The notes under the pieces: generated by a model
Database searches by the model: none
What the model was told of the DNA's origin: nothing
What the model saw: only the letters and a program-made list of their open reading frames with translations
DNA from: Ardenticatenales bacterium
Lineage (GTDB): Bacteria; Chloroflexota; Anaerolineae; Promineifilales; Promineifilaceae
Direction: 5' to 3'
Assembly (NCBI GenBank): GCA_020634575.1
Contig: JACKBM010000011.1
Span: 67,800-131,799, forward strand
DNA: 64,000 nucleotides
Made by a program: the position numbers and the translations under genes
Shown here: positions 16,278 through 24,628 of the stretch, in pieces
Layout of the letters: each line of letters opens with the position of its first letter
Numbering within the stretch: position 1 is the stretch's first letter

Positions 16278-17239
16278 TGTTGACCGAGACCATGATCCAG
16301 CCACTGCAGCAGCTGAAACCCCGCCGCCAGATCACCGGCATTTCCGCCATCCTTCTGCCTTTCAACGAGGATGACACCATCGATTGGGACAGTTTCAGCG
16401 ACCATGTTGCGCGAACTTCTGCTTGCGGCATTGCCCCAGCCGTCAACATGGATACTGGCTATGTGAATTTGCTGGATGAGGCGACACGTGAGGCAGTCCT
16501 GGCGCGCACCCAGGAAACGCTGGCCGGTGCTGAATTCTGCGCCGGCGCCTATGTGCCCAGCCAGCCCGGCGACGCCTGGGACGAAGCGGCTTATCAGCGG
16601 CAGATCGAACTCATTCAGAAATATGGCGGGACGCCAATTATCTTTCAATCATTTGGCCTGACGGGCCAGACACCTGAGGGGATTGTGGCGGCGTATGCCG
16701 CGTTAGGGCGTCATTGCCCCCGTTTTATCGCCTTTGAGCTGGGCCAGATGTTCGCCCCATTCGGCAAAATTTATGACCTGGACACCTATGCGGGTCTGCT
16801 CAGCATTCCCCAATGCATTGGCGCCAAGCATTCCTCGCTCAACCGGGTGCTGGAATGGCAGCGGCTGCTACTGCGTGATGAACAACGGCCGGACTTCAAG
16901 GTATTTACCGGCAATGACCTGGCGATAGATATGGTGATGTATGGCAGCGATTATCTGCTGGGGCTGAGCACCTTCGCGCCGGACCTTTTTGCCCGGCGGG
17001 ACGCGCTCTGGGCCGCCGGCGATCCTGAGTTCTATGAACTCAACGACAAACTGCAATACCTGGGCTTTTTTGCCTTTCGCGCGCCGGTGCCGGCCTACAA
17101 GCACAGTGCGGCGCAATTCTTACATCTGCGGGGCTGGCTGAAGAGCAATCGCCCCCACCCCCGGTCAGAGCGTCGGCCCGAGAGTGATGTCGCTGTGCTA
17201 CGGGAAGTTGCGGCCCGCCTGGGCGTTTTGGAGGGATGA
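16277..17239 (+). CDS. DapA-superfamily (dihydrodipicolinate synthase-like) aldolase or dehydratase with altered active site
   Basis: A 320-residue class I aldolase-fold protein. GGAGG six bases before ATG 16277 supports the start. The Schiff-base lysine is Lys184 in CIGAKHSS. However, the YNxP segment that carries the catalytic tyrosine in DapA, NanA and KDG aldolases reads AFELG here, giving Phe153 at the tyrosine place. The TTGE segment near residue 58 is also different (NMDTGY). It is therefore a divergent member whose reaction may not be a normal aldol cleavage. Known members act on 2-keto-3-deoxy acids, sialic acid or pyruvate adducts. Overlaps with gntR and with the flavoprotein gene show a fixed cassette. 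It may act on a keto-acid or ketosugar made from the imported glycan; this is inference. Confidence 0.8.
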   Translation: MLTETMIQPLQQLKPRRQITGISAILLPFNEDDTIDWDSFSDHVARTSACGIAPAVNMDTGYVNLLDEATREAVLARTQETLAGAEFCAGAYVPSQPGDAWDEAAYQRQIELIQKYGGTPIIFQSFGLTGQTPEGIVAAYAALGRHCPRFIAFELGQMFAPFGKIYDLDTYAGLLSIPQCIGAKHSSLNRVLEWQRLLLRDEQRPDFKVFTGNDLAIDMVMYGSDYLLGLSTFAPDLFARRDALWAAGDPEFYELNDKLQYLGFFAFRAPVPAYKHSAAQFLHLRGWLKSNRPHPRSERRPESDVAVLREVAARLGVLEG

Positions 17240-18684
17240 TGGCTAAGTATCGCCGGGTGGCGCAGTTAAGAACAGCGGCCCAATTTCAGGCTTACCTGGA
17301 TGAAATCGGGGTTGCGCTGGCTTTTGATGAAGCGGTCGCGACTGGCCCGGATGCCCCTCTGGCCCAAAGTCTGGCAGTTAACGGACGCACCTTGAGCAAT
17401 CGGTTTGCTGTTTTGCCGATGGAAGGCTGGGATGGCACCGACGACGGGTTTCCCAGTGAGTTGACACAGCGGCGCTGGCGCCATTTTGGCCAGAGCGGCG
17501 CCAAGCTCTTTTTTGGCGGCGAAGCGGTGGCCGTGCGCCATGATGGCCGGGCCAACCCGCAGCAATTGATGATTAGCGACAAGCATTTGCCGGCTGTCGC
17601 GGCGCTGCGCCAGGGATTGGTCGACGCTCATCAAGCCTCGTTTGGCACAGCGGATGATCTGTACATCGGCTTGCAATTGACGCACTCCGGCCGGTTCTGC
17701 CGCCCCGAACAGGATTGGGCCCTGCAGCCGCAAATCCTCTACAACCACCCGTTCCTGGACGAGAAATACCACCTGCCCGACGATCACCCGCTCATGAGCG
17801 ACGATGAGATCAAGCGGCTGATTGACCAGTTCATCCACGCCGCTGTCCTGGTACAGAAAGCCGGCTTTGACTTTGTTGATCTAAAGCATTGCCATGGCTA
17901 CCTGGGCCACGAGTTTCTGAGCGCCGTGGATCGCAAGGGCGCTTATGGCGGCAGCTTTGAAAACCGGACGCGTTTCCTGCGTGAGATCGTGGCCGGCGTG
18001 CGCAGCGAGGCGCCCGGGCTGGATATTGGCGTGCGCCTCAGCGCCTTCGACTGGATCCCATTCCGTACGGGCGACGATGGGATTGGCGAGCAGGAGAGTT
18101 GGGCCGACGGCACCTATCCCTACGCGTTTGGCGGCGGGGGTGACGGTACCGCCATCGACCTGACTGAGCCCAAAGCATTTCTGGATATGCTTTTGTCCCT
18201 CGACATCAAGCTGGTCTGCATCACCGGCGGCAGCCCCTACTACAATCCGCACATCCAGCGGCCGGCGATGTTCCCGCCGTCGGATGGTTATCTGCCGCCG
18301 GAGGATCCGCTGGCCGGGGTGGCCCGCCAGATTGCCGTCACAGCTGAGTTGAAGAATTACCGGCCGGAACTCACCTACGTCGGCTCCGGCTACTCCTACC
18401 TGCAGGATTGGCTGCCCAATGTGGCCCAGAACGTGATTCGTACCGGCCAGACAGACTTTGTCGGCCTGGGGCGGATGATGCTTTCCTACCCGGAAATGGT
18501 GGCCGACGTGCTAAACGGGCAGGCGCTGCAGCGCAAGCGGATCTGCCGCACCTTCAGCGACTGCACCACCGGCCCGCGCATTGGCCTGCCCTCGGGCTGC
18601 TATCCGCTGGATGATTTTTACAAGGTGCGGTCCGAAGCAGAAGCGATCGCAGCCTACAAAAAGGAACTCAAGGCGACTGAATGA
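17239..18684 (+). CDS. NADH:flavin oxidoreductase, old-yellow-enzyme type
   Basis: A 481-residue FMN TIM-barrel enzyme. Two ATGs overlap the upstream stop; 17239 is preferred because GGAGG lies four bases ahead of it and only one base before 17236. The active-site block is [13 protein letters not shown], residues 216-228, followed by [15 protein letters not shown], which are family signatures. [10 protein letters not shown] near residue 150 contacts FMN. The C-terminal segment CRTFSDC, then GLPSGCYP, carries three cysteines, but not the full four-Cys iron-sulfur motif of the dienoyl-CoA reductase group, and no second flavin domain is present. It should reduce an activated C=C or a keto group with NAD(P)H in the cytoplasm. 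Its tie to DapA-like and MocA-like genes suggests a sugar-acid dehydration product as substrate. Confidence 0.85.
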   Translation: MAKYRRVAQLRTAAQFQAYLDEIGVALAFDEAVATGPDAPLAQSLAVNGRTLSNRFAVLPMEGWDGTDDGFPSELTQRRWRHFGQSGAKLFFGGEAVAVRHDGRANPQQLMISDKHLPAVAALRQGLVDAHQASFGTADDLYIGLQLTHSGRFCRPEQDWALQPQILYNHPFLDEKYHLPDDHPLMSDDEIKRLIDQFIHAAVLVQKAGFDFVDLKHCHGYLGHEFLSAVDRKGAYGGSFENRTRFLREIVAGVRSEAPGLDIGVRLSAFDWIPFRTGDDGIGEQESWADGTYPYAFGGGGDGTAIDLTEPKAFLDMLLSLDIKLVCITGGSPYYNPHIQRPAMFPPSDGYLPPEDPLAGVARQIAVTAELKNYRPELTYVGSGYSYLQDWLPNVAQNVIRTGQTDFVGLGRMMLSYPEMVADVLNGQALQRKRICRTFSDCTTGPRIGLPSGCYPLDDFYKVRSEAEAIAAYKKELKATE

Positions 18685-19766
18685 AACAATATCGCACCGT
18701 TTTCCTGGGTACCGGCAATGTGGTCAATAACCATCTGTCGGCTGTGGCCACCGCGGGTGAGCGAATTGAACTGGTTGGAGCGATGGATCTGAACGCTGAG
18801 CGTGTTCAGGCCGTTTGCGAGGCCAACGACATCCCGCGCTGGTATACCGATGTTGAGCAGATGCTGGCCGAAACAGAGCCGGACCTCGTTCATATCCTGA
18901 CGCCGCCCTATACCCATTTTGCCCAGATCGAGCAATGTTTGCGGGCGGGGGCGCACGTTTATTGTGAGAAACCGCTGTGCGCCTCGCTGGATCAGTTTGA
19001 CCGGATTACGGCGCTGGAAGAGGCAACCGGCCGGTACGTCACCACCGTCTTCCAATGGCGCTTTGGCTCGGCAGTTCGTCATCTTAAGCAACTGATGGAT
19101 GCCGGCGAGCTGGGCCGGCCTCTGGTGGGCCATTGCCACACGCTCTGGTATCGGGACGCCAACTATTACGCCGCCCCCTGGCGCGGCCGCTGGGAGACCG
19201 AAATTGGCGGCCCGACGATGGGGCTCGGGATTCACCTGACCGATCTGTTCCTCTGGTTGATGCCGGAATGGGCTGAGGTAAGAGCGCAAATGGCCACCCT
19301 GGACCGGGAAATCGAAGTTGAGGATATTGCGATGGCGATGGTGCGCTTCAGCAATGGCGCCCTGGGCCATATCAGCAACAGCGCCCTCTCGCCGCGGCAG
19401 GAATCCTACCTGCGGCTGGATTTCCAGCGGGCGACGGTTGAGTGCTCGGCGCTTTATCGCTATCACAACAGCAACTGGCGCTTCAGTGTGGCGGATAATT
19501 CACCCCATGCCGCGGCGCTGGCGGACTGGCAGGCAATCGGCGAGGATATCTCCGGTACGCACAATGTGCAGCTGGTGGAGATGCTGGACAGTCTGGATGC
19601 AGGCGAGCGCCCCTTCCTGAGTGGCGCGGAAGCGCGGCGGATTATTGAGTTCAGTACCAGCCTGTACAAGTCGGCCATTACGGACCGGCCGGTAGCCCGC
19701 GGCTCCATCGTGGCTGGCGATCCGTTCTATTACGCGATGAATGGTGCGGGCGAGGCTGGCGCTTAA
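18681..19766 (+). CDS. Gfo/Idh/MocA-family oxidoreductase
   Basis: A 361-residue NAD(P)-dependent enzyme with GTGNVVNNH (10-18) and EKP at 96-98 in VYCEKPLC. The second-domain segment [20 protein letters not shown] carries the His/Asp pair typical of the family. Its ATG overlaps the flavoprotein stop (ATGA), so it is the fourth coupled member of the gntR cassette. Substrate unknown; the family oxidises or reduces ring hydroxyls of sugars, inositols and uronates. It may start or finish a pathway in which the DapA-like and flavin enzymes work. A large inverted repeat follows its stop and probably marks the end of the operon. Confidence 0.87.
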   Translation: MKQYRTVFLGTGNVVNNHLSAVATAGERIELVGAMDLNAERVQAVCEANDIPRWYTDVEQMLAETEPDLVHILTPPYTHFAQIEQCLRAGAHVYCEKPLCASLDQFDRITALEEATGRYVTTVFQWRFGSAVRHLKQLMDAGELGRPLVGHCHTLWYRDANYYAAPWRGRWETEIGGPTMGLGIHLTDLFLWLMPEWAEVRAQMATLDREIEVEDIAMAMVRFSNGALGHISNSALSPRQESYLRLDFQRATVECSALYRYHNSNWRFSVADNSPHAAALADWQAIGEDISGTHNVQLVEMLDSLDAGERPFLSGAEARRIIEFSTSLYKSAITDRPVARGSIVAGDPFYYAMNGAGEAGA

Positions 19767-19784
19767 AATCCGGGGCGGCCCCCT

Positions 19785-19843
19785 ACCTCCGGGAGGCCCA
19801 GTAGGCGTTCATCTCGCCAACATCGGTAGGGCCTCCCGGAGGT
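19785..19843. repeat. Perfect 15-bp inverted repeat with self-palindromic arms
   Basis: ACCTCCGGGAGGCCC (19785-19799) and GGGCCTCCCGGAGGT (19829-19843) are exact reverse complements around a 29-base loop. Each arm also holds CCTCC-x-GGAGG, so two small hairpins or one long one can form. No T-run follows on either strand. It sits just after the MocA-type gene and 29 bases before the next start, so it may end the cassette, or mask CCGGAGG-like ribosome sites. Confidence 0.8.
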
Positions 19844-19872
19844 TAGCTGGTTATACACTCAACGTTCGTGAG

Positions 19873-20988
19873 ATGGTTTTTCCGCCATGGATTTTGGGTT
19901 TGCTCCTGATCTGGTCAGTTGGCTGCACGGCGGCGCCGGAGCCGGCTGGCCGGGTCGTGGCGACCGGCTTGTTGAACCCCATTGGCCTGGCCCAATTGCC
20001 GGACGGTGGTCTGCTGGTGGCCGAGATGGGCACGGGGGCGGGCGATGACAGCGGCGGCGTGACGCTGCTGACGGCTGAGGGCGCGGCGGGCCGGCTGGTG
20101 AGTGGCCTGCCCAGCAGCCGTGACTCCGGCGACCTGGCCGGCGCCCCCCTGGTGGCCCTCTCGCCGGATAACCGCACCGTTTACCTCTCCTTTTTTAATG
20201 CCAATCAGCTTTACACCCTGCCACTGGGGCAGGCGCTATCGTTGCCGCAGACGCCGTTGACCATCACTGATCTGGCTGGGGCGATGGCGCCGCAGACAAT
20301 TGACCGGCTGATTAATCCCTTTGACCTGGCCTTTGATCCGGCCGGTTCCCCTATCGTCACCGACGCCAGCATGAACGGGGTGGCCCGGCAAACGGAGGCA
20401 GGGCTGACCCATTTTCTCTACCTCTTTGACCGTCTGCCTGACCCAACCGACCCGACGCGCACCATCGATGCGGTGCCGACAGGTATCGCCAGGGTCGGGG
20501 AGGAATATTTTGTGACGTTGACGGGGGGCTGTCCGTTTCCGGCCGGTGGCGGTCAGCTTGTGGCCGTGGGCGGCGGCGCCCGGCCGCGGCTGGTGCTGGA
20601 CGGGCTCAACATGCCCATCGACGTGGCCCAGGACCGGAGCGGCGCGATCTGGGTGCTGGAGTTCGCCGAGTTTCGCGCTGGTGGGGATTGTTTTGCCGGC
20701 GGCGATTACCTACCCAACAGCGGTCGCTTGAGCCGGTTGGACGCGTCTGGCACGCTGCAACCGGTTGTCGTCGACCTGAACACGCCAGGGGCGTTTCTGC
20801 TGGCCCCGGATGGCACCATTTACATCAGCGAGGTGTTTACTGGTCGCGTCCTGGCCATCCAGCCACCGGCTGCTGAAGGGGCCTGGCCGATCAGCGTGGC
20901 CGGTCTGGCTGCCGATGGGGCAACGTTGGCGTTACCTTCCATCCCGATCGCGACCCTGACGCCATTGGGATCGACGCCGGAACGCTAG
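19873..20988 (+). CDS. ScyD/ScyE-like beta-propeller lipoprotein
   Basis: A 371-residue secreted lipoprotein. ATG 19873 is chosen because it gives a normal signal peptide ending in the lipobox SVGC with Cys18; upstream sequence is the inverted repeat. The body is a beta-propeller of repeated units such as LPDGGLLVAEMGTG, FDPAGSPIVTDASM and LAPDGTIYISEVFTGRVL, with TAPEPAGRVVATGLLNPIGL at the start, as in the ScyD/ScyE family. Cyanobacterial relatives are linked to scytonemin, but most bacterial members have no known function and are thought to bind or act outside the cell. A Cys pair (GGCPFP and GGDCFAGG) may form a disulphide. Its stop shares the tetranucleotide CTAG with the stop of the convergent kinase gene. 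It is not clearly part of the cassette before it. Confidence 0.75.
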   Translation: MVFPPWILGLLLIWSVGCTAAPEPAGRVVATGLLNPIGLAQLPDGGLLVAEMGTGAGDDSGGVTLLTAEGAAGRLVSGLPSSRDSGDLAGAPLVALSPDNRTVYLSFFNANQLYTLPLGQALSLPQTPLTITDLAGAMAPQTIDRLINPFDLAFDPAGSPIVTDASMNGVARQTEAGLTHFLYLFDRLPDPTDPTRTIDAVPTGIARVGEEYFVTLTGGCPFPAGGGQLVAVGGGARPRLVLDGLNMPIDVAQDRSGAIWVLEFAEFRAGGDCFAGGDYLPNSGRLSRLDASGTLQPVVVDLNTPGAFLLAPDGTIYISEVFTGRVLAIQPPAAEGAWPISVAGLAADGATLALPSIPIATLTPLGSTPER

Positions 20989-23900
20989 GCCAGCGCAGGC
21001 AGTGTCAGGTGGTCTACCAGCGCCAGGATCTCCCGATGTTCGGGTACATGCTGCAAAAACATCTGGCGCTTCTGGGCATCCTGGATACGGCCGGCGCCGG
21101 CCTGCAATAGCTGATGGGCCTGAGCCAGGATCTGCTCTTGCCGAGGATCATCCAAAAAGATGAGGCAATGGTAGAAAAGAAGATAATTTTCCAGTGGATG
21201 CTCAGCGCCGGCCAGCGCCGGATCGTCGGCCAGGCAGGCGAAAAGCCATTCCACCTGATCATCCACGGCTAAATTTTGGTTGAGCCGGGCCCAGACCAGC
21301 CCCAGGCGCGCCAGGAACAGGGATGGTCTGTGGTTGGCAGTTGTGCTCGCGGCCACTGCCTGCTCACCGTACATCTGGGCTTCGGCAAAGCGGCCCTGGC
21401 GGCCGCGCAGCAGGCAAAGATTGTTCAGGGTGCTGCATTCGGCAAAGCGATCCGCTATCTCCTGGGCGATGGCATACCCTTCGAGCAAGAAGGGTTCGGC
21501 CAGTGCATAAGCGCGTTGCGTCGAATGGAGCCGACCCAAATTGCTCAGGGTCAGGCTGACGCTGCGGCGGGCGCCGGCCTGGCGAGCCAGAGCCAGCGTG
21601 CGCGAATAATAATCCTCCGCGGCCCGGTAATCACCCAGGAGATAGGCGATAACTCCCAGATTATTTAGCGCGGCGATACTTTCATTGGGGGCGCCCAGTT
21701 GCTCGGCGATCTTGACTGTTTTGGTGTAATAGTTGCCAGCAACATCATATTGGCCACGGGTGTGGGCGGTGGCGCCGAGTCCACCCAGGGCCCGGCTCAT
21801 GCCAACCAGGTAATTGGCACTGCTGGACACGCTGGCGCTGGCCGCAAACTGCTCGGCCGCTTCGTCGAAACGACCTTGATAAAAGGCGAGCAGGCCGAGG
21901 TTAACATGGATGCCGGCGATACCTTGTGGATCTGCCAATCTTTGATAATGGGCCAGGCTGGTATGCAGATGGCTCAAGGCTGCGTCATAGTCGCCCAGGC
22001 GAACCAGGACGGCCCCCCATCTTCCGTGGGCCGTGGCGATCTCTTTTAGCTGACCGGCCGGTTCAGCCAGGGCGATGATTTCCTGTGCCAGCTCGATGAC
22101 CCTGGGATAGAACCCTTTATCTTCCGCCGCCCGCGCCTGACTCAATAAATTGCGAATGCGCAGCGGCGGGCTGAGGGGGAGCGCGTTCAGAGCTGTGAAG
22201 CCAGCCTTTTGGCCGGCTTCATCGCCGAGAAAATGATGGCTTTCTTCGCGCTGTAACAGGACATCAGCTCGCGCGGCCGGATCATCGGCCGGCAGCAACG
22301 CCAGGACCCGGTCAAATAGGGCAACTGCATCACGATGGGCGTAATTTTCGGCGGCATAGCGAGCGGCGCGTAGGGCGAAATGACATTCCTGGGCGGCGTT
22401 GCCGGCGGCTCGCCAATGGTGGGCAAGCTGGCTGGCGCGCTGCGCCTCCTCGCCATAGAGCGTCATCATTCCTTCGGCCACGGCCTCATGTAATTGTCGT
22501 CGGACAGGGGCAGACATCTCCCGCAAGACAGCTTCACGGAGCTTGTCATGGGCGAACTGCCATTCGTTCCGGTCTACGACCAGGACGGCGGCTTCGTGCC
22601 CTGCGGCCAGCCAATCAGCCAACGGGATCTCTGGCTGGAGAGCGCTGAGCAGGCGGGGATCGATCTGACGGCCGGCCACGGCCGCCAACTGCAAAAGGGG
22701 TTGGTAATGGTCGGGCAGGCGGCTCAGGCGACGCGCCAGGATCTGGCGCATGCCGCCGGTGAAGATGGTAGCGGGCAGAGCGATCTGGCCAATGCGGGCC
22801 AATTGCCCGGCCTCTTCGGCCAGGGCCCGCATCACTTCCAGGGCAAAAAAGGTGTTGCCCTCGCTTTCTTTTTGTAGCAATGTCAGGATATCGGCCCGCC
22901 GGCCGGATGGCCCCAGGACTGATTGCGTGAGCAGGACCATTTCTGTGTTAGAAAGCCGGGGCAGGGGCAGATGGTGCCAGGCAGAAAGCTGCGCGGGCAA
23001 ATCGGGCTGCTCATCATCCCGGTAGCTGCCGATGATCATGAGCCGTTGTTGCGGCAGCAGCTGCTGTAGATAAGCCAGTGGCTCCAGGCTCTCGTCTACC
23101 CATTGCAGATCTTCGAGGATGAGCAGCACCGGCCGCTCCTGCTGCTGAAAGAGCGCGCTGATGGTGGTGAGCAGGCGCTTCTGGCCGCTGACATCATTGA
23201 CAGGCGGGGCGGGTTGGACCGGCCGGTCGATGAGCTCGCCGATATCGGGAATCAGGCTGAGCAAGACGCCGGCCATCAGATCGTCTATGGCCGGTGTTGA
23301 CAAAATGAGGTGGCGCAACGGTTCGTCCCAGAGTGAGTACGGTCGGGCCGCGCCCTTGACCGCCTGGCCTTCCAGCACCACGCAGCCGGCGACCAGCGCC
23401 TTGGTGCGCAGTTCGCGAATCAACCGGGACTTACCCACACCACTTTCCCCCCCAATGAGCCACGCAGAGCCTTGCCCGGCCACTGCTTCAGCCAGCGCTG
23501 CGGATAGCTGCGCCAGCTCCGGCTGCCGGCCTACAAAGGTGGCTGCCTGTAGATAGCTTTCTCGAATCGCTTCATTCTCGGGCTGTGCGCTTTGCCCTAA
23601 CAGGCGAGCCAGTGCCTGCATCACGTCAGCCGGCCGGCCGTAGCGGTTTGTTGGCGATTTGCTCAGCAGACGGGCCAGTACGGGCTGAACTCGAGGATCG
23701 ACATCGCGCCAGTCAGGTTCGTCGTTAAAGACCCGGTCGACGAAGCGGAAATCAAAGGGTGCAAATGGATGGCGACCAGTAAGTTGCTGATAAAAAATAA
23801 CGCCCACGGCATACAGGTCGGCTGCTGGACTGTACATATCACCGGCTAATAGTTCAGGCGCCATGTAAAGCGGTGTGCCGCCGGTGACGTATTGTTGCAC

Positions 23901-24413
23901 CTGTTCGTTGAGTGCCAGGCCAAAATCCAGAACGTAGAGGTCGTCACCGCTGATGAGCACATTGTCCGGTTTCAAATCCCGATGCAGGATGCCGCGCCGG
24001 TGCAAATAGTTGAGGGCCTGTAACAATTGCTGAATGTAGGCGACCTGTTGGCCGAAGGGTAGCTGGCTGGATTTCTGCAGAATGTTTTGGGCCGCCGGCA
24101 GGAAACGCATGGTGAAGAAAGGTGTTGCGCCGGCGTCAAAGCCGTAATCGAGGACGCTGATGATGTGGGGATGGCGCAGGCCGGCGAGGGTCTGGAACTC
24201 ATGGGCCAGGCTGAGCCGAAAGCTTTCATCAGAGCGGGACGCCCCGCCTGGCGGTAGCTGGATCTGTTTCAGGGCGACGATGTGGCCATTTAATCGATCC
24301 GTGGCGCGATAGACGGCGCCCATTCCGCCTGTGCCGACAAGCTCATGGAGCTGATAGCGGCTGTTGATAAGTCGTTTGTCTGACAATTCCGTTGCGGGTA
24401 GTGATGGCTGCAT
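20985..24413 (-). CDS. Ser/Thr protein kinase fused to AAA ATPase and TPR domains (PknK-like)
   Basis: An 1142-residue cytoplasmic regulator. Residues 20-275 form a Hanks-type kinase: glycine loop VGTGGMG, Lys49 in VALK, HRD at 144-146 and DFG at 163-165, so it should be active. Residues about 290-640 are a predicted ATPase with Walker A GESGVGKSR at 322-330 and LILEDLQWVDESL as Walker B/sensor. The remainder is a series of about ten TPR-like repeats (for example YRAAEDYYSRTLALARQAG). The layout equals PknK and eukaryote-like signal ATPases that integrate ligand signals and phosphorylate regulators. No C-terminal DNA-binding domain is present, unlike MalT/LuxR-type STAND proteins. Targets are unknown; the nearest candidates are the two-component and receiver proteins upstream. 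Confidence 0.9.
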   Translation of the reverse strand: MQPSLPATELSDKRLINSRYQLHELVGTGGMGAVYRATDRLNGHIVALKQIQLPPGGASRSDESFRLSLAHEFQTLAGLRHPHIISVLDYGFDAGATPFFTMRFLPAAQNILQKSSQLPFGQQVAYIQQLLQALNYLHRRGILHRDLKPDNVLISGDDLYVLDFGLALNEQVQQYVTGGTPLYMAPELLAGDMYSPAADLYAVGVIFYQQLTGRHPFAPFDFRFVDRVFNDEPDWRDVDPRVQPVLARLLSKSPTNRYGRPADVMQALARLLGQSAQPENEAIRESYLQAATFVGRQPELAQLSAALAEAVAGQGSAWLIGGESGVGKSRLIRELRTKALVAGCVVLEGQAVKGAARPYSLWDEPLRHLILSTPAIDDLMAGVLLSLIPDIGELIDRPVQPAPPVNDVSGQKRLLTTISALFQQQERPVLLILEDLQWVDESLEPLAYLQQLLPQQRLMIIGSYRDDEQPDLPAQLSAWHHLPLPRLSNTEMVLLTQSVLGPSGRRADILTLLQKESEGNTFFALEVMRALAEEAGQLARIGQIALPATIFTGGMRQILARRLSRLPDHYQPLLQLAAVAGRQIDPRLLSALQPEIPLADWLAAGHEAAVLVVDRNEWQFAHDKLREAVLREMSAPVRRQLHEAVAEGMMTLYGEEAQRASQLAHHWRAAGNAAQECHFALRAARYAAENYAHRDAVALFDRVLALLPADDPAARADVLLQREESHHFLGDEAGQKAGFTALNALPLSPPLRIRNLLSQARAAEDKGFYPRVIELAQEIIALAEPAGQLKEIATAHGRWGAVLVRLGDYDAALSHLHTSLAHYQRLADPQGIAGIHVNLGLLAFYQGRFDEAAEQFAASASVSSSANYLVGMSRALGGLGATAHTRGQYDVAGNYYTKTVKIAEQLGAPNESIAALNNLGVIAYLLGDYRAAEDYYSRTLALARQAGARRSVSLTLSNLGRLHSTQRAYALAEPFLLEGYAIAQEIADRFAECSTLNNLCLLRGRQGRFAEAQMYGEQAVAASTTANHRPSLFLARLGLVWARLNQNLAVDDQVEWLFACLADDPALAGAEHPLENYLLFYHCLIFLDDPRQEQILAQAHQLLQAGAGRIQDAQKRQMFLQHVPEHREILALVDHLTLPALA

Positions 24414-24504
24414 TTGCCTTCATTTTAAGGCAAGAGCGGCTTGTCCGAGGTCTGGCAACCTGGTAAATCTGGACTATCCGGCCGAGGGAAAAGATTTCGA
24501 CGGC

Positions 24505-24540
24505 AAGAAAAGAAAACGGGAGAGGTTTTACCCTCTCCCG
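24505..24540 (-). terminator. Intrinsic terminator downstream of the multicopper oxidase gene
   Basis: On the minus strand a perfect 9-bp stem (CGGGAGAGG with CCTCTCCCG, plus coordinates 24517-24540) with a six-base loop is followed by TTTTCTTTTCTT. It lies about 90 bases after the oxidase stop and before the kinase gene, so the two genes are separate units. Confidence 0.8.
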
Positions 24541-24584
24541 CCACTGGTCGCGCCCAGGAAGCACCTGTTTGCGACCATTTCGGA

Positions 24585-24614
24585 CACAGGGCGAGTCAGG
24601 CGACTCGCCCTGTG
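24585..24614. other. Perfect 13-bp hairpin with four-base loop
   Basis: CACAGGGCGAGTC (24585-24597) pairs exactly with GACTCGCCCTGTG (24602-24614). It begins 15 bases after the oxidase stop codon and is followed about 45 bases later by the intrinsic terminator. Without its own T-run it is more likely a 3' end stabiliser of a long mRNA than a terminator. Confidence 0.75.
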
Positions 24615-24628
24615 CGAAGCAAAGTCAG

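Noticed and set aside
17239..18684. Iron-sulfur cluster in the flavoprotein, as in dienoyl-CoA reductases
   Set aside because: Only three cysteines with the wrong spacing are present and the second flavin domain is absent.
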